In this document: positions 46,713 to 55,039 of the stretch, in pieces
Position numbering within the stretch: the first letter of the stretch is position 1
Layout of the letters: the number at the start of each line of letters is the position of its first letter
Assembly: GCA_963778525.1 (NCBI GenBank)
Contig: CAVZUJ010000008.1
Coordinates: 1-64,000 of the forward strand
Reading direction: 5' to 3'
Source of the DNA: Schlegelella_A sp963778525
GTDB lineage: Bacteria; Pseudomonadota; Gammaproteobacteria; Burkholderiales; Burkholderiaceae_C
DNA: 64,000 nt
Notes under the pieces: model-generated
The model's input: the letters and a program-made list of their open reading frames with translations, nothing else
Told to the model about the DNA's origin: nothing
Database searches by the model: none
Made by a program: the position numbers and the translations under genes

Positions 46713-48545
46713 ATGCGACCTGCCACGCTTTCCGCTCCCCCTGTCACGACGAACCCGGCCACGCGCGAGACGCCGGCGAAGTCCGACTGGCGCACGCTCG
46801 GCAAGCTCCTGCCCTACGTCTGGCAATGGCGCTGGCGGGTGCTGGTGGCGCTGGCCTGCCTGGTCGCGGCCAAGCTCGCCAACATCGGCGTGCCGCTGCT
46901 CCTCAAGCATCTGGTCGACGCGCTCTCGCTCAAGCCCGGCGACCCGAGCGCCGTGCTCGTCGTGCCGGTGGCGCTTCTCGTCGGCTACGGCGCGCTGCGC
47001 CTGTCGATCACGCTCTTCACGGAGATGCGCGAGTTCCTCTTCTATCCGGTGGCGGCACGGATCGCGCGCAAGGTCTCGCTCGAGGCCTTCGAGCATCTCC
47101 TGCAACTGAGCCTGCGCTTTCATCTCGAGCGCCAGACCGGCGGCGTCTCGCGCGACATCGAGCGCGGCTCGCGCTCGATCCAGTCGCTGCTCAACTACAC
47201 GATCTACAACATCCTGCCGACGCTGGTCGAGATCGCGATGGTGATCGTGCTGCTCTCGGCCAAGTTCGACGGCTGGTTCGCCGCCATCACCTTCGGCGCG
47301 CTGGTGATCTACATCGCCTTCACGGTCACGGTGACGGAGTGGCGCACCGCCTTTCGCCGGATCATGAACGAGCAGGACTCGAAGGCCAACACCAAGGCGC
47401 TCGATGCCCTGCTCAACTACGAGACGGTCAAGTACTTCTCCAACGAGTCGTTCGAGCAGGCCCGCTACGACGACAACCTGCAGCGGCTCGAGAAGGCCTC
47501 GGTGAAATCGCAGACCTCGCTCTCGATGCTCAATCTCGGCCAGAGCCTGATCATCGCCACGGCGGTGACCTTGCTGGTCTGGCGCGCGACCGTCGGCGTT
47601 GTCGGCGGCACGATGACGCTGGGTGACCTGGTGCTCGTCAACGCCCTGATGATCCAGCTCTACATCCCGCTCAATTTCCTCGGCGTCATCTACCGCGAGA
47701 TCAAGCAGTCGATGATCGACATGGAAAAGATGTTCGCGCTCCTCGGCCAGGGCCGCGAGATCGCCGACGCGCCGGATGCGCAGCCGCTCGTGCCGCGCGG
47801 CGGCGCGGTGCGCTTCGACGACGTGCGCTTCGGCTACGACGCCGACCGCGAGATCCTGCACGGCGTGAGCTTCGAGATCCCGGCCGGCAAGACGGTGGCG
47901 GTGGTCGGCCCGTCGGGCTCGGGCAAGAGCACGCTGGCTCGCCTGATGTTCCGCTTCTACGACGTCGACGCCGGTCGCATCTCGATCGACGGCCAGGACA
48001 TCCGCGACGTCACGCAGAAAAGCCTGCGCGAGGCCATCGGCATCGTGCCGCAGGACACCGTGCTCTTCAACGACACGGTCGAATACAACATCGCCTACGG
48101 CCGCACCGGCGCCGGCCGGGCCGAGGTGGAGGGCGCGGCGCGCTCGGCCCACATCCACAATTTCATCGTCTCCACGCCGAGGGGCTACGACACGATGGTC
48201 GGCGAGCGCGGCCTGAAGCTTTCGGGCGGCGAAAAGCAGCGCGTGGCGATCGCCCGCACCCTGCTCAAGAACCCGCCGGTCATGATCTTCGACGAAGCCA
48301 CCTCGGCCCTCGACTCCGCCAACGAGCGGGCGATCCAGGCCGAGCTGCAGAGCGCGGCGCGCAATCGAACCGCGCTGGTCATCGCGCATCGCCTGTCGAC
48401 CGTCGTCGACGCGCACCAGATCCTGGTCATGGAATCCGGGCGCATCCTGGAACGCGGCACGCACGGCGAGCTGGTGGCGCGCGACGGCAGGTATGCCGAG
48501 ATGTGGCGGCTGCAGCAAAGCAGCGCCGAAGACGTGCTTGCATGA
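46713..48545 (+). CDS. ABC exporter, ATM1/HMT type
   Basis: 610 residues from ATG 46713 (GTG 46662 in frame upstream). Six membrane helices (about 35-330) including 'RFHLERQTGGVSRDIERG' and 'LNYTIYNILPTLVEIAMV', characteristic of the mitochondrial ATM1 / bacterial heavy-metal exporter group. ATPase domain: Walker A 'GPSGSGKSTLARL', signature 'KLSGGEKQRVAIART', Walker B 'PVMIFDEATSALD', switch His in 'IAHRLSTV'. As a homodimer it exports a glutathione-linked or Fe-S-related compound from the cytoplasm. It is divergent from the thioesterase. Confidence 0.92.
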   Translation: MRPATLSAPPVTTNPATRETPAKSDWRTLGKLLPYVWQWRWRVLVALACLVAAKLANIGVPLLLKHLVDALSLKPGDPSAVLVVPVALLVGYGALRLSITLFTEMREFLFYPVAARIARKVSLEAFEHLLQLSLRFHLERQTGGVSRDIERGSRSIQSLLNYTIYNILPTLVEIAMVIVLLSAKFDGWFAAITFGALVIYIAFTVTVTEWRTAFRRIMNEQDSKANTKALDALLNYETVKYFSNESFEQARYDDNLQRLEKASVKSQTSLSMLNLGQSLIIATAVTLLVWRATVGVVGGTMTLGDLVLVNALMIQLYIPLNFLGVIYREIKQSMIDMEKMFALLGQGREIADAPDAQPLVPRGGAVRFDDVRFGYDADREILHGVSFEIPAGKTVAVVGPSGSGKSTLARLMFRFYDVDAGRISIDGQDIRDVTQKSLREAIGIVPQDTVLFNDTVEYNIAYGRTGAGRAEVEGAARSAHIHNFIVSTPRGYDTMVGERGLKLSGGEKQRVAIARTLLKNPPVMIFDEATSALDSANERAIQAELQSAARNRTALVIAHRLSTVVDAHQILVMESGRILERGTHGELVARDGRYAEMWRLQQSSAEDVLA

Positions 48546-48746
48546 TGGTGGCGCCAGGGCGCGTGCAGCCTGCGCCGGGCACGAAGATTGCGACCTTTCG
48601 GGTCCGGCAAAACCCTGCTTCCCGGGCAAACACGCGAAAGGCTGTCAGCCGCGGCACGTAAAATTTCGTTGCTGCATTGCGAGGCTCGCCCGTGCCGCGG
48701 CGAACTTCGATCTGTCTACGATGCCTCTACCCATTCAGGAGAACCC

Positions 48747-49655
48747 ATGAAGAAATCGATTCTTGCCAGTGCCACGCTGCTCGCCTGCGCCCTGGCCGCT
48801 ACCGGCGCGGCACGCGCCGAGGACACGATGAAGAAGATCAAGGACAGCGGCGCGATCACCGAGGGCGTGCGCGACTCGTCGGGGGTTCTCTCGTTCACCC
48901 TCGGCGACGGCAAGTACGCCGGCTTTCACTACGACGTCTGCGCCCACATCATTGCCGACCTGCAGAAGGATCTCGGCATGGCCAAGCTGGAGACGAAGTA
49001 CCAGCCGGTCACCTCGCAGAACCGGATCCCGCTGGTGCAGAACGGCACCGTCGACCTCGAATGCGGCTCGACCACGAACAACGCGGCGCGGCAGAAGGAT
49101 GTCGCCTTCGCGCCGACGCTGTACGTCGAGGAAGTGCGCATCCTGGTCAAGGCGAACTCCGGCATCAAGGGCATCGCCGACCTCAACGGCAAGACCATCG
49201 CCACGACCACCGGCACCACTTCGGTCCAGCTGCTGCGCAAGAACAAGCGTGCCGCCGGCATGGACTTCAAGGAGCTCAACGGCAAGGATCACTCCGACAG
49301 CTTCCTGCTGCTCGAGTCCGGCCGCGCCGACGCCTTCGTCATGGATGGCCAGATCGTCGCTGGCCTGGCCGCCAAGTCGAAGAACCCGGCCGACTACCGC
49401 ATCGTCGGCGAGCCGCTCTCGGTCGAGCCGATCGCGATCATGTATCGCAAGGACGATCCGGCCTTCAAGAAGGCGGTCGACGACAGCGTGCGCGCCATGA
49501 TCAAGAGCGGCGAGGTCGCCAAGCTCTACGACAAGTGGTTCATGCAGCCGATCCCGCCGGCCAACACCAAGCTCAACATGCCGGCCTCGGACGCGACCAA
49601 GGGCGCCTGGGCCAATCCGAACGAGAAGCCGACCGAGGACTACCTGGAAAAGTGA
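48747..49655 (+). CDS. gltI: Glutamate/aspartate ABC transporter binding protein GltI
   Basis: 302 residues from ATG 48747 with CAGGAGAACC ribosome site. Signal peptide about 1-23. Class I/II amino-acid binding protein: 'YAGFHYDVCAHIIADLQK', 'VTSQNRIPLVQNGTVDLECG', 'TLYVEEVRILVK', 'TIATTTGTTSVQLLRK'. 'ECGSTTNN' and 'DAFVMDGQIVAGL' are typical for the dicarboxylic amino acid (GltI/BztA-like) group. It works in the periplasm with gltJKL downstream. A 9-bp inverted repeat (48649-48657 and 48692-48700) lies in its 200-bp leader. Confidence 0.92.
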   Translation: MKKSILASATLLACALAATGAARAEDTMKKIKDSGAITEGVRDSSGVLSFTLGDGKYAGFHYDVCAHIIADLQKDLGMAKLETKYQPVTSQNRIPLVQNGTVDLECGSTTNNAARQKDVAFAPTLYVEEVRILVKANSGIKGIADLNGKTIATTTGTTSVQLLRKNKRAAGMDFKELNGKDHSDSFLLLESGRADAFVMDGQIVAGLAAKSKNPADYRIVGEPLSVEPIAIMYRKDDPAFKKAVDDSVRAMIKSGEVAKLYDKWFMQPIPPANTKLNMPASDATKGAWANPNEKPTEDYLEK

Positions 49656-49718
49656 TCGCCTGACAGGCTGAGGTAAGCCCTAGCGCCGCTCGGCGCGGAG
49701 TTTGCTTACATTCGACGA

Positions 49719-49755
49719 GAGCGCGGCGCGAAGCCCTTCGCGTCGCGCTCTTTGT
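49719..49755 (+). terminator. Rho-independent terminator between gltI and gltJ
   Basis: A 14-15 bp hairpin with one mismatch, GAGCGCGGCGCGAAG (49719-49733) pairing with CTTCGCGTCGCGCTC (49736-49750), very short loop, followed by TTTGT. It stands 63 bp after gltI and 48 bp before gltJ. Partial termination here would give more binding protein than permease, a common arrangement in ABC operons. Confidence 0.75.
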
Positions 49756-49802
49756 CATTCGGCCGCGCCAAGACGGCCCAACACCGGGAGCCGGCGTTCC
49801 GC

Positions 49803-50504
49803 ATGCTTGACTTCAGCTTCTTCCTCAAGGACACCGGCGGAGACGAGACCTATCTCCACTGGATGATGACGGCCTGGGGCTGGACGCTCTCGGTCGCGGC
49901 GTTGTCCCTGGTGGTGGCGCTCGTGGTCGGCTCGATCATGGGCATCCTGCGCACCACGCCGAACAAGACATTTGTCTTCATCGGCAACGCCTGGACGGAG
50001 CTCTTTCGCAACATCCCGCTGCTGGTGCAGATCTTCCTCTGGTACCACGTCATCCCGTCGATCTTCCTGTCGCTGCGCGCGGTGCCGAGCTTCGTGCTGG
50101 TCGTCTTCGCGATCGGCTTTTTCACCTCGTCGCGAATCTCCGAGCAGGTGAAGGCCGGCATCCAGTCGCTCTCCCAGGGCCAGCGCTATGCCGGCCTGGC
50201 GATGGGCCTGACCCTGCCGCAGACCTATCGCTACGTGCTTTTGCCGATGGCCTACCGGATCATCATTCCGCCGCTCACCAGCGAGTCGATGAACATCATC
50301 AAGAACACCTCGGTGGCGTTCGCGGTGAGCATCGCCGAGCTGACGATGTTCGCGCTGCAGGCGGGTGAGGAAACCTCGCGCAACATCGAGATCTACATCG
50401 CGGTGACCGCGTTGTACTTCGTCTCGGCCTTCGGCGTGAACCGGGTCGCCCGCTTCATCGAAACTCGCGTCCAGGTGCCCGGAATGATCGGGAGCAAGGC
50501 GTGA
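49803..50504 (+). CDS. gltJ: Glutamate/aspartate ABC transporter permease GltJ
   Basis: 233 residues from ATG 49803. Five membrane helices and the inner-membrane permease loop 'SSRISEQVKAGIQSLSQGQR' (EAA-type contact with GltL). 'YVLLPMAYRIIIPPLTSESM' and 'LFRNIPLLVQIFLWY' are family standards. Its end overlaps gltK by 4 bases. Confidence 0.92.
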   Translation: MLDFSFFLKDTGGDETYLHWMMTAWGWTLSVAALSLVVALVVGSIMGILRTTPNKTFVFIGNAWTELFRNIPLLVQIFLWYHVIPSIFLSLRAVPSFVLVVFAIGFFTSSRISEQVKAGIQSLSQGQRYAGLAMGLTLPQTYRYVLLPMAYRIIIPPLTSESMNIIKNTSVAFAVSIAELTMFALQAGEETSRNIEIYIAVTALYFVSAFGVNRVARFIETRVQVPGMIGSKA

Positions 50505-51169
50505 TGCATCTCGACTTCTCTTTCTTCACCTGGGCCCTGGTCCAGAGCTTCATCATCAAGGGCTTCGTGTTCTCGGTCGAGCTCACGATCATCGCCATGC
50601 TCGGCGGCATCGCCCTCGGTACCTTGCTTGCACTGATGCGCCTGTCCGGGCGGCCCTGGTTCGTGACACCGGCGGCGATCTACGTCAACACCCTGCGCTC
50701 CATTCCGCTGGTGATGGTGATCCTGTGGTTCTTCCTGCTCATTCCGCTCCTGATCGGGCGGCCGCTGGGCACCGAGCTCTCGGCCATCATCACCTTCACC
50801 GTCTTCGAGGCGGCGTACTACTCGGAGATCATGCGGGCCGGCATCCAGTCGGTGCCCAAGGGCCAGGTCGGCGCCGGCTACGCAGTGGGCATGACCTACG
50901 CCCAGTGCATGAAGCTGATCGTGCTGCCGCAGGCCTTTCGCAACATGCTGCCGGTGCTGCTGACGCAGACCATCATCCTCTTCCAGGACACCTCGCTGGT
51001 CTACGCGATCGGCGCCTACGACCTGCTCAAGGGCTTCGAGGTCGCGGGCAAGAACTACAACCGGCCGATCGAGACCTACCTCGTCGCCGCCGTCGTCTAC
51101 TTCGTCATCTGCTTCTCGCTGTCGATGCTGGTGCGCCAGCTGCAGAAGAGGATCGCCATCATTCGCTAG
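50501..51169 (+). CDS. gltK: Glutamate/aspartate ABC transporter permease GltK
   Basis: 222 residues from GTG 50501, with ATG 50504 directly following as alternative. Same fold as GltJ: 'IYVNTLRSIPLVMVILWFFL', 'MRAGIQSVPKGQVGAGYAVG' (EAA loop) and 'KLIVLPQAFRNMLPVLLTQ'. Forms the channel as heterodimer with GltJ. Overlap of 4 bp with gltJ shows coupled translation; gltL follows after 18 bp. Confidence 0.92.
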   Translation: MMHLDFSFFTWALVQSFIIKGFVFSVELTIIAMLGGIALGTLLALMRLSGRPWFVTPAAIYVNTLRSIPLVMVILWFFLLIPLLIGRPLGTELSAIITFTVFEAAYYSEIMRAGIQSVPKGQVGAGYAVGMTYAQCMKLIVLPQAFRNMLPVLLTQTIILFQDTSLVYAIGAYDLLKGFEVAGKNYNRPIETYLVAAVVYFVICFSLSMLVRQLQKRIAIIR

Positions 51170-51187
51170 AGCAGTCGGGGCCGCAAC

Positions 51188-51922
51188 ATGATCGACATCA
51201 AGAACGTTTCCAAGTGGTACGGCAGCTTCCAGGTGCTGACCGACTGCAGCACCGCGATCCAGAAGGGCGAGGTCGTCGTCGTGTGCGGGCCCTCGGGCTC
51301 GGGCAAGTCGACGCTGATCAAGACGGTGAACGCGCTCGAGCCGTTCCAGAAGGGCGACATCGTCGTCGACGGCATCTCCATCGCCGACCCGAAGACCAAC
51401 CTGCCGAAGCTGCGCTCGCGGGTCGGCATGGTGTTCCAGCACTTCGAGCTGTTCCCGCACCTGACGGTGACGCAGAACCTCACGCTGGCGCAGATCAAGG
51501 TCCTCAACCGCTCGCCCGACGACGCCAAGGCGCGCGGCATGAAGATGCTCGACCGCGTCGGCCTGATGGCGCACAAGGACAAGTTCCCCGGCCAGCTCTC
51601 GGGCGGCCAGCAGCAGCGCGTCGCGATCGCGCGGGCGCTCAGCATGGACCCGATCGTGATGCTGTTCGACGAGCCCACCTCGGCGCTCGACCCCGAGATG
51701 GTGGGCGAAGTGCTGGACGTGATGGTGCTGCTCGCCAAGGAAGGCATGACGATGATGGTCGTCACGCACGAGATGGGCTTCGCGCGCAAGGTGGCGCACC
51801 GGGTCATCTTCATGGACGCCGGCAGGATCGTCGAGGATTGCACCCGCGACGAGTTCTTCGGCGATCCCGACGCGCGCACGCCGCGCGCCAAGGACTTCCT
51901 CTCGAAGATCCTGCAGCACTGA
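51188..51922 (+). CDS. gltL: Glutamate/aspartate ABC transporter ATPase GltL
   Basis: 244 residues. Walker A 'GPSGSGKSTLIKTVN', Q-loop 'VGMVFQHFELFPHLTV', signature 'QLSGGQQQRVAIARAL', Walker B 'VMLFDEPTSALD' and switch His 'VVTHEMGFARKVA' are complete: a polar amino-acid uptake ATPase (GlnQ/GltL type). It ends the gltIJKL group, 50 bp before pyrC. Confidence 0.93.
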   Translation: MIDIKNVSKWYGSFQVLTDCSTAIQKGEVVVVCGPSGSGKSTLIKTVNALEPFQKGDIVVDGISIADPKTNLPKLRSRVGMVFQHFELFPHLTVTQNLTLAQIKVLNRSPDDAKARGMKMLDRVGLMAHKDKFPGQLSGGQQQRVAIARALSMDPIVMLFDEPTSALDPEMVGEVLDVMVLLAKEGMTMMVVTHEMGFARKVAHRVIFMDAGRIVEDCTRDEFFGDPDARTPRAKDFLSKILQH

Positions 51923-51972
51923 GGGCGCTTGGCGGCGGGGGCCGCCCCGGCGCGGATGGGACAATCCGCGCC

Positions 51973-53005
51973 ATGCCCGATCAGCTGACGATCGTTCGCC
52001 CCGACGACTGGCACCTGCACGTGCGCGACGGCGCCGCCATGCGCGACATCGTGCCGCACAGCGCCCGCCAGTTCGCGCGCGCCATCATCATGCCGAACCT
52101 GCGGCCGCCGGTCGTGCGGGTCGAGCAGGCGCTCGCCTATCGCGAACGCATCCTGCGCGGCGGTGCCGCCGGGCGTGTCGTTCGAGCCGCTGATGACGCT
52201 CTATCTCACCGATTCGACGCCGCCCGAGGAGATGCGCCGCGCGCGGGCGGCCGGGATCGTCGCCCTGAAGCTCTATCCCGCCGGCGCGACGACGAACAGC
52301 GACGCCGGCGTCACCGACCTGAAGCGGATCGGCGCGGTGCTCGATGCGGCGCAGCGCGAGGGCCTGGCCCTGCTCGTGCACGGCGAGGTGACCGATCCGG
52401 AGGTCGACATCTTCGACCGCGAAGCGGTGTTCATCGATCGCCACCTGGCTGGCCTGCGCCGGGACTTTCCGGAGCTGAAGATCGTGCTGGAGCACATCAC
52501 GACGAAAGAGGGCGCCCAGTACGTGGCCGAGGCCGGCCCGCACACCGGGGCGACGATCACCGCGCACCACCTGCTCTACAACCGCAACGCGATCTTCCTG
52601 GGTGCGATCCGGCCGCACTACTACTGCTTGCCGGTGCTCAAGCGCGAGGTCCATCGGCGCGCCCTGGTGGCGGCAGCCACCTCGGGCAGCCCGCGCTTTT
52701 TCCTCGGCACCGACAGCGCCCCGCATGCCGCGGCGCTGAAGGAGCACGCCAACGGTTGCGCCGGCTGCTACACCGCCTTCAACGCCCTCGAGCTCTACGC
52801 CGAGGCCTTCGACGCCGCAGGTGCGCTCGACCAGCTCGAGGCTTTCGCCAGTCTCAACGGCGCGGCCTTCTACGGCCTGCCGCGCAACCCGGGGACGGTG
52901 ACCTTGCGCCGGCAAGCCGCCGGCGTGCCAGAGTCGCTGCCCTTCGGCGACGCCACGCTCAAGCCCCTGCGTGGCGGAGAATCCGTCGCTTGGACGCTCC
53001 AGTGA
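51973..53005 (+). CDS. pyrC: Dihydroorotase (one frameshift)
   Basis: Third step of pyrimidine synthesis: cyclises carbamoyl-aspartate to dihydroorotate, zinc-dependent. ATG 51973 opens 'ITIVRPDDWHLHVRDGA' (DWHLHVRDG zinc motif). One extra G near 52161 shifts the frame ('ERIL' then 'VPPGVSFEPLMTLYL'); corrected 343 residues, near the E. coli length of 348. Further motifs: 'ALKLYPAGATTNSDAGVTD' with the carbamylated Lys, 'LLVHGEVTD' (His), 'ITAHHLLYNRN' (His), 'FLGTDSAPH' (Asp). Class II dihydroorotase as in E. coli. The stop overlaps the next gene (GTGA). Confidence 0.92.
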
Positions 53006-53791
53006 AACCAACCGGCCGCACGCTCTTTCTCGTCGATGCCGACAACGTCTCGGTCGACGTCATCCGCGAAGCCTTGCAGCTGAAGATCGAAGCGCACGGC
53101 GCGGTTCACGTGCGGCGCTGCTATTGCAGCGCCGATTTCGCGCTGAAGAATCTGGAGTTCCTGAAGGAGCATTCGATGCGCGCCATGGTCAACGCCACGG
53201 CCGGAAAGAATTGCACCGACATCGCGCTCGCCATCGACGCCGTGCAGCTTTGCGCCAGCAGCGTGCCCGGCGTCGTGGTGATCGTCGCCTCGGACTCGGA
53301 TTTCGCGCCGCTCGTCGTGCATCTGCGCGAGCTCGGCTGCCGCGTCGAAGGCGTTGGCCAGCAAGGCAAGACCGGCGCCGATTCGCCCCGCCCCTACGAC
53401 GACTTCATCGAGCTGGCATCCGGCCGGCGACGGACCGCAAGGTCGCCGGGACCCGCGCCTGCACCCAGACCGGCGGCCGCGAGGTCGCCCGCACCCGCGA
53501 GGTCGCCCGCAGCCGCGCGGCGCCGCAGCCGCGCCGGCGCCCACAGCCGCGAAGCCGGTATCGCGTCGGTCGCTGCCGTCGCCGGAGATCGCCGCGGTGC
53601 TCGACGCGGTTCCGAACCTGGCCTCGGGCGAGCCGGTCGAGCTGCGCTTCGCGGCAGCGGGGCTGCGCAAGGCCGGCCTGCTCGCGCCCAACGCGTCATC
53701 GACGCGCCTCTTCAAGCGCTTTGCGGATTCGTTCGTCCTGGCGCCGGCTGCGCAGCCCAACTCCGTTCGCTATCGATCATCCGGGCGCTGA
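53002..53791 (+). CDS. NYN-domain RNase-like protein with C-terminal OST-HTH-like segment (one frameshift)
   Basis: About 262 residues after correction of one frame shift in a repetitive Arg/Pro/Ala linker (about 53430-53540). The N-terminal NYN domain (PIN-like nuclease) has conserved acidic residues in 'FLVDADNVS', 'NCTDIALAIDAV' and 'VASDSDFAPLV', enough for a metal-dependent RNase site. The C-terminal piece 'LRKAGLLAPNASSTRLFKRF' plus 'FVLAPAAQPNSVRY' resembles the small domain found behind LabA/DUF88-type NYN proteins. GTG 53002 overlaps the pyrC stop. RNA target unknown. A strong terminator follows. Confidence 0.82.
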
Positions 53792-53811
53792 TCGCGCGTC
53801 GGTGTCGGCCA

Positions 53812-53845
53812 AAGAAAAGGCGGCCCGTCGGGCCGCCTTTCTTGT
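53812..53845 (+). terminator. Strong (likely bidirectional) terminator after the NYN gene
   Basis: Perfect 10-bp stem AAGGCGGCCC (53817-53826) and GGGCCGCCTT (53830-53839) with a GTC loop, A-rich on the left and followed by TCTT on the right. It stands between the NYN gene on the + strand and the end of the repeat-protein gene on the minus strand, so it can serve both. Confidence 0.88.
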
Positions 53846-53874
53846 CTTCGCAGCCGAAGCTGCAGAGGACGGCT

Positions 53875-54306
53875 TTACTTGCCTTGCGGGGCGCCTTCGC
53901 CGGTGGGGATGTGCCTTCGACTTGACGTCGTGCTTGGCTTGCGCCTTGCGGGCTTCCTTGGTCGTTTCCGAGCCCTTGGTCGCGCCGCTGCTCGTCCGAG
54001 CCAGCTTCGCCGGTGGGCGATATTGCCCGACTTGACGTCGTGCTGGGCTTGCGCCTTGCGGGCCTCCTTGGTCGTTTGGCTACCCTTTGTCGCGCCGCTG
54101 CCCATCGAGGCTTCTTGGCCGGTGGAAATAGCGCCGGACTTCACGGCAGCCGCGGTGTCTGCCTTGCGCTCGGCCTTGGTAACGGCAGAAGCCGCACCCG
54201 GGGCCGCCGCGTTGTTCGTGCCTTGCGAGCCTTGCGCGAACGCGCCTTGGGCGAACAGGGCGGCGGTCGCCACAGCGATGGCGCTCAGAGCGAGTTTGGT
54301 CTTCAT
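53875..54306 (-). CDS. Small exported Ala/Lys-rich repeat protein (multiple frame shifts)
   Basis: Starts at ATG 54306 with AGGAG site. Signal peptide about 1-24 ('AIAVATAALFAQGAFAQ'). The mature part is made of about 35-residue repeats around 'KSGAISTGQEAS', 'GATKGSQTTKEARKAQAQHD' and 'DVKSGNIA'; the DNA repeat is about 105 bp, seen at roughly 53893-54002 and 54003-54108 and a weaker third copy. After the second 'HDVKSGNIA' the frame is lost and is regained only at the end ('HIPTGEGAPQGK'); several 1-base changes would restore it. Function unknown; the composition suggests an envelope-associated or LEA-like protein. The repeats make it a likely spot for assembly trouble. Confidence 0.6.
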   Translation of the reverse strand: MKTKLALSAIAVATAALFAQGAFAQGSQGTNNAAAPGAASAVTKAERKADTAAAVKSGAISTGQEASMGSGATKGSQTTKEARKAQAQHDVKSGNIAHRRSWLGRAAARPRARKRPRKPARRKPSTTSSRRHIPTGEGAPQGK

Positions 54307-54584
54307 CGATATCTCCTGGATTGGATTGATTGCAAAGGAAGCGGAAGGGGCAGCACGCAAAGTCTCTTCTCTCGGTTCGCGAGCTCTGGCGGCTCGACGC
54401 TCCGGTGCGACATGCACGACAAGGAGCGAGACTTCAGGTGACAACGCGGCAACAGAAGATCGGTTGACGCAAGCGAGAGCGGGCGCTCAAGACCCCGCAG
54501 CCGGTCATTTTACTCATTCCGCACGACTTGGCTGCTCGGCGCGAGGAGCACGAGGCGAGGTGTCGCGCCGATGAAACGCTCGCC

Positions 54585-54590
54585 GATAAT
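54585..54590 (+). promoter_or_regulatory. Promoter -10 element of rnpB
   Basis: GATAAT at 54585-54590 predicts transcription start about 54597, exactly one base before the paired 5' end of RNase P RNA. The -35 region is weak (near 54562). The 290 bp between this gene and the repeat protein otherwise hold only AT-richer sequence and no gene. Confidence 0.6.
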
Positions 54591-54597
54591 CCCAGCG

Positions 54598-54968
54598 GTG
54601 AAGCGAGCCAGGTCGCCGCTGGCGCCGCCCTTGGGCGGTGCTGGAGGAAGGTCCGGACTGCGCAGGGCGGCGTAGCAGCTAACGGCTGTCCACCGCGAGG
54701 TGAGGATCAGAGCAACAGAGACGAGTCGATGTGTCGGCCGCAAGGCGGGTGCATCGGGTGAAACGGGCAATCTCTACGCGCAGCAATACCAAATAGGCCG
54801 GCGTGGGCCGGGGCTTCGGCCCCGGCCTCGAAGTGTGGCTCCGCACGAGCCGGCGGGTAGGTAGCACCGAGCCGGGCAGCGATGCCCGGCCCAGAGGAAT
54901 GGCGACCACGGCGGCGGCGTCGCAAGACGCAGCCGCTGCACAGAATCCGGCCTATCGGCTCGCTTCAC
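54598..54968 (+). ncRNA. rnpB: RNase P RNA (M1 RNA), bacterial class A
   Basis: Catalytic RNA that removes the 5' leader of tRNA precursors. The ends pair: GTGAAGCGAGCC (54598-54609) with GGCTCGCTTCAC (54957-54968). In between stand the conserved core elements: GGAGGAAGGTCCGGACT (about 54643-54659), GAGGTGAGGATCAGAGCAACAGAGA (54698-54722 region), GGTGAAACGGGCAATCTCTACGCGCAGCAATACCAAATAGG (54759-54799 region), GGCGGGTAGGTAGCACC (54852-54868 region), and GGCCCAGAGGAATGGCGACCACG before the 3' ACAGAATCCGGCCTAT. Length 371 nt is in the usual range. Confidence 0.97.
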
Positions 54969-55039
54969 ACTTTGCACGGGCCCGAAGGCCGAGGGCCGAG
55001 AGCCGTTCGGCGCTGACTACACTCAAAGGCTTTGCCGCG

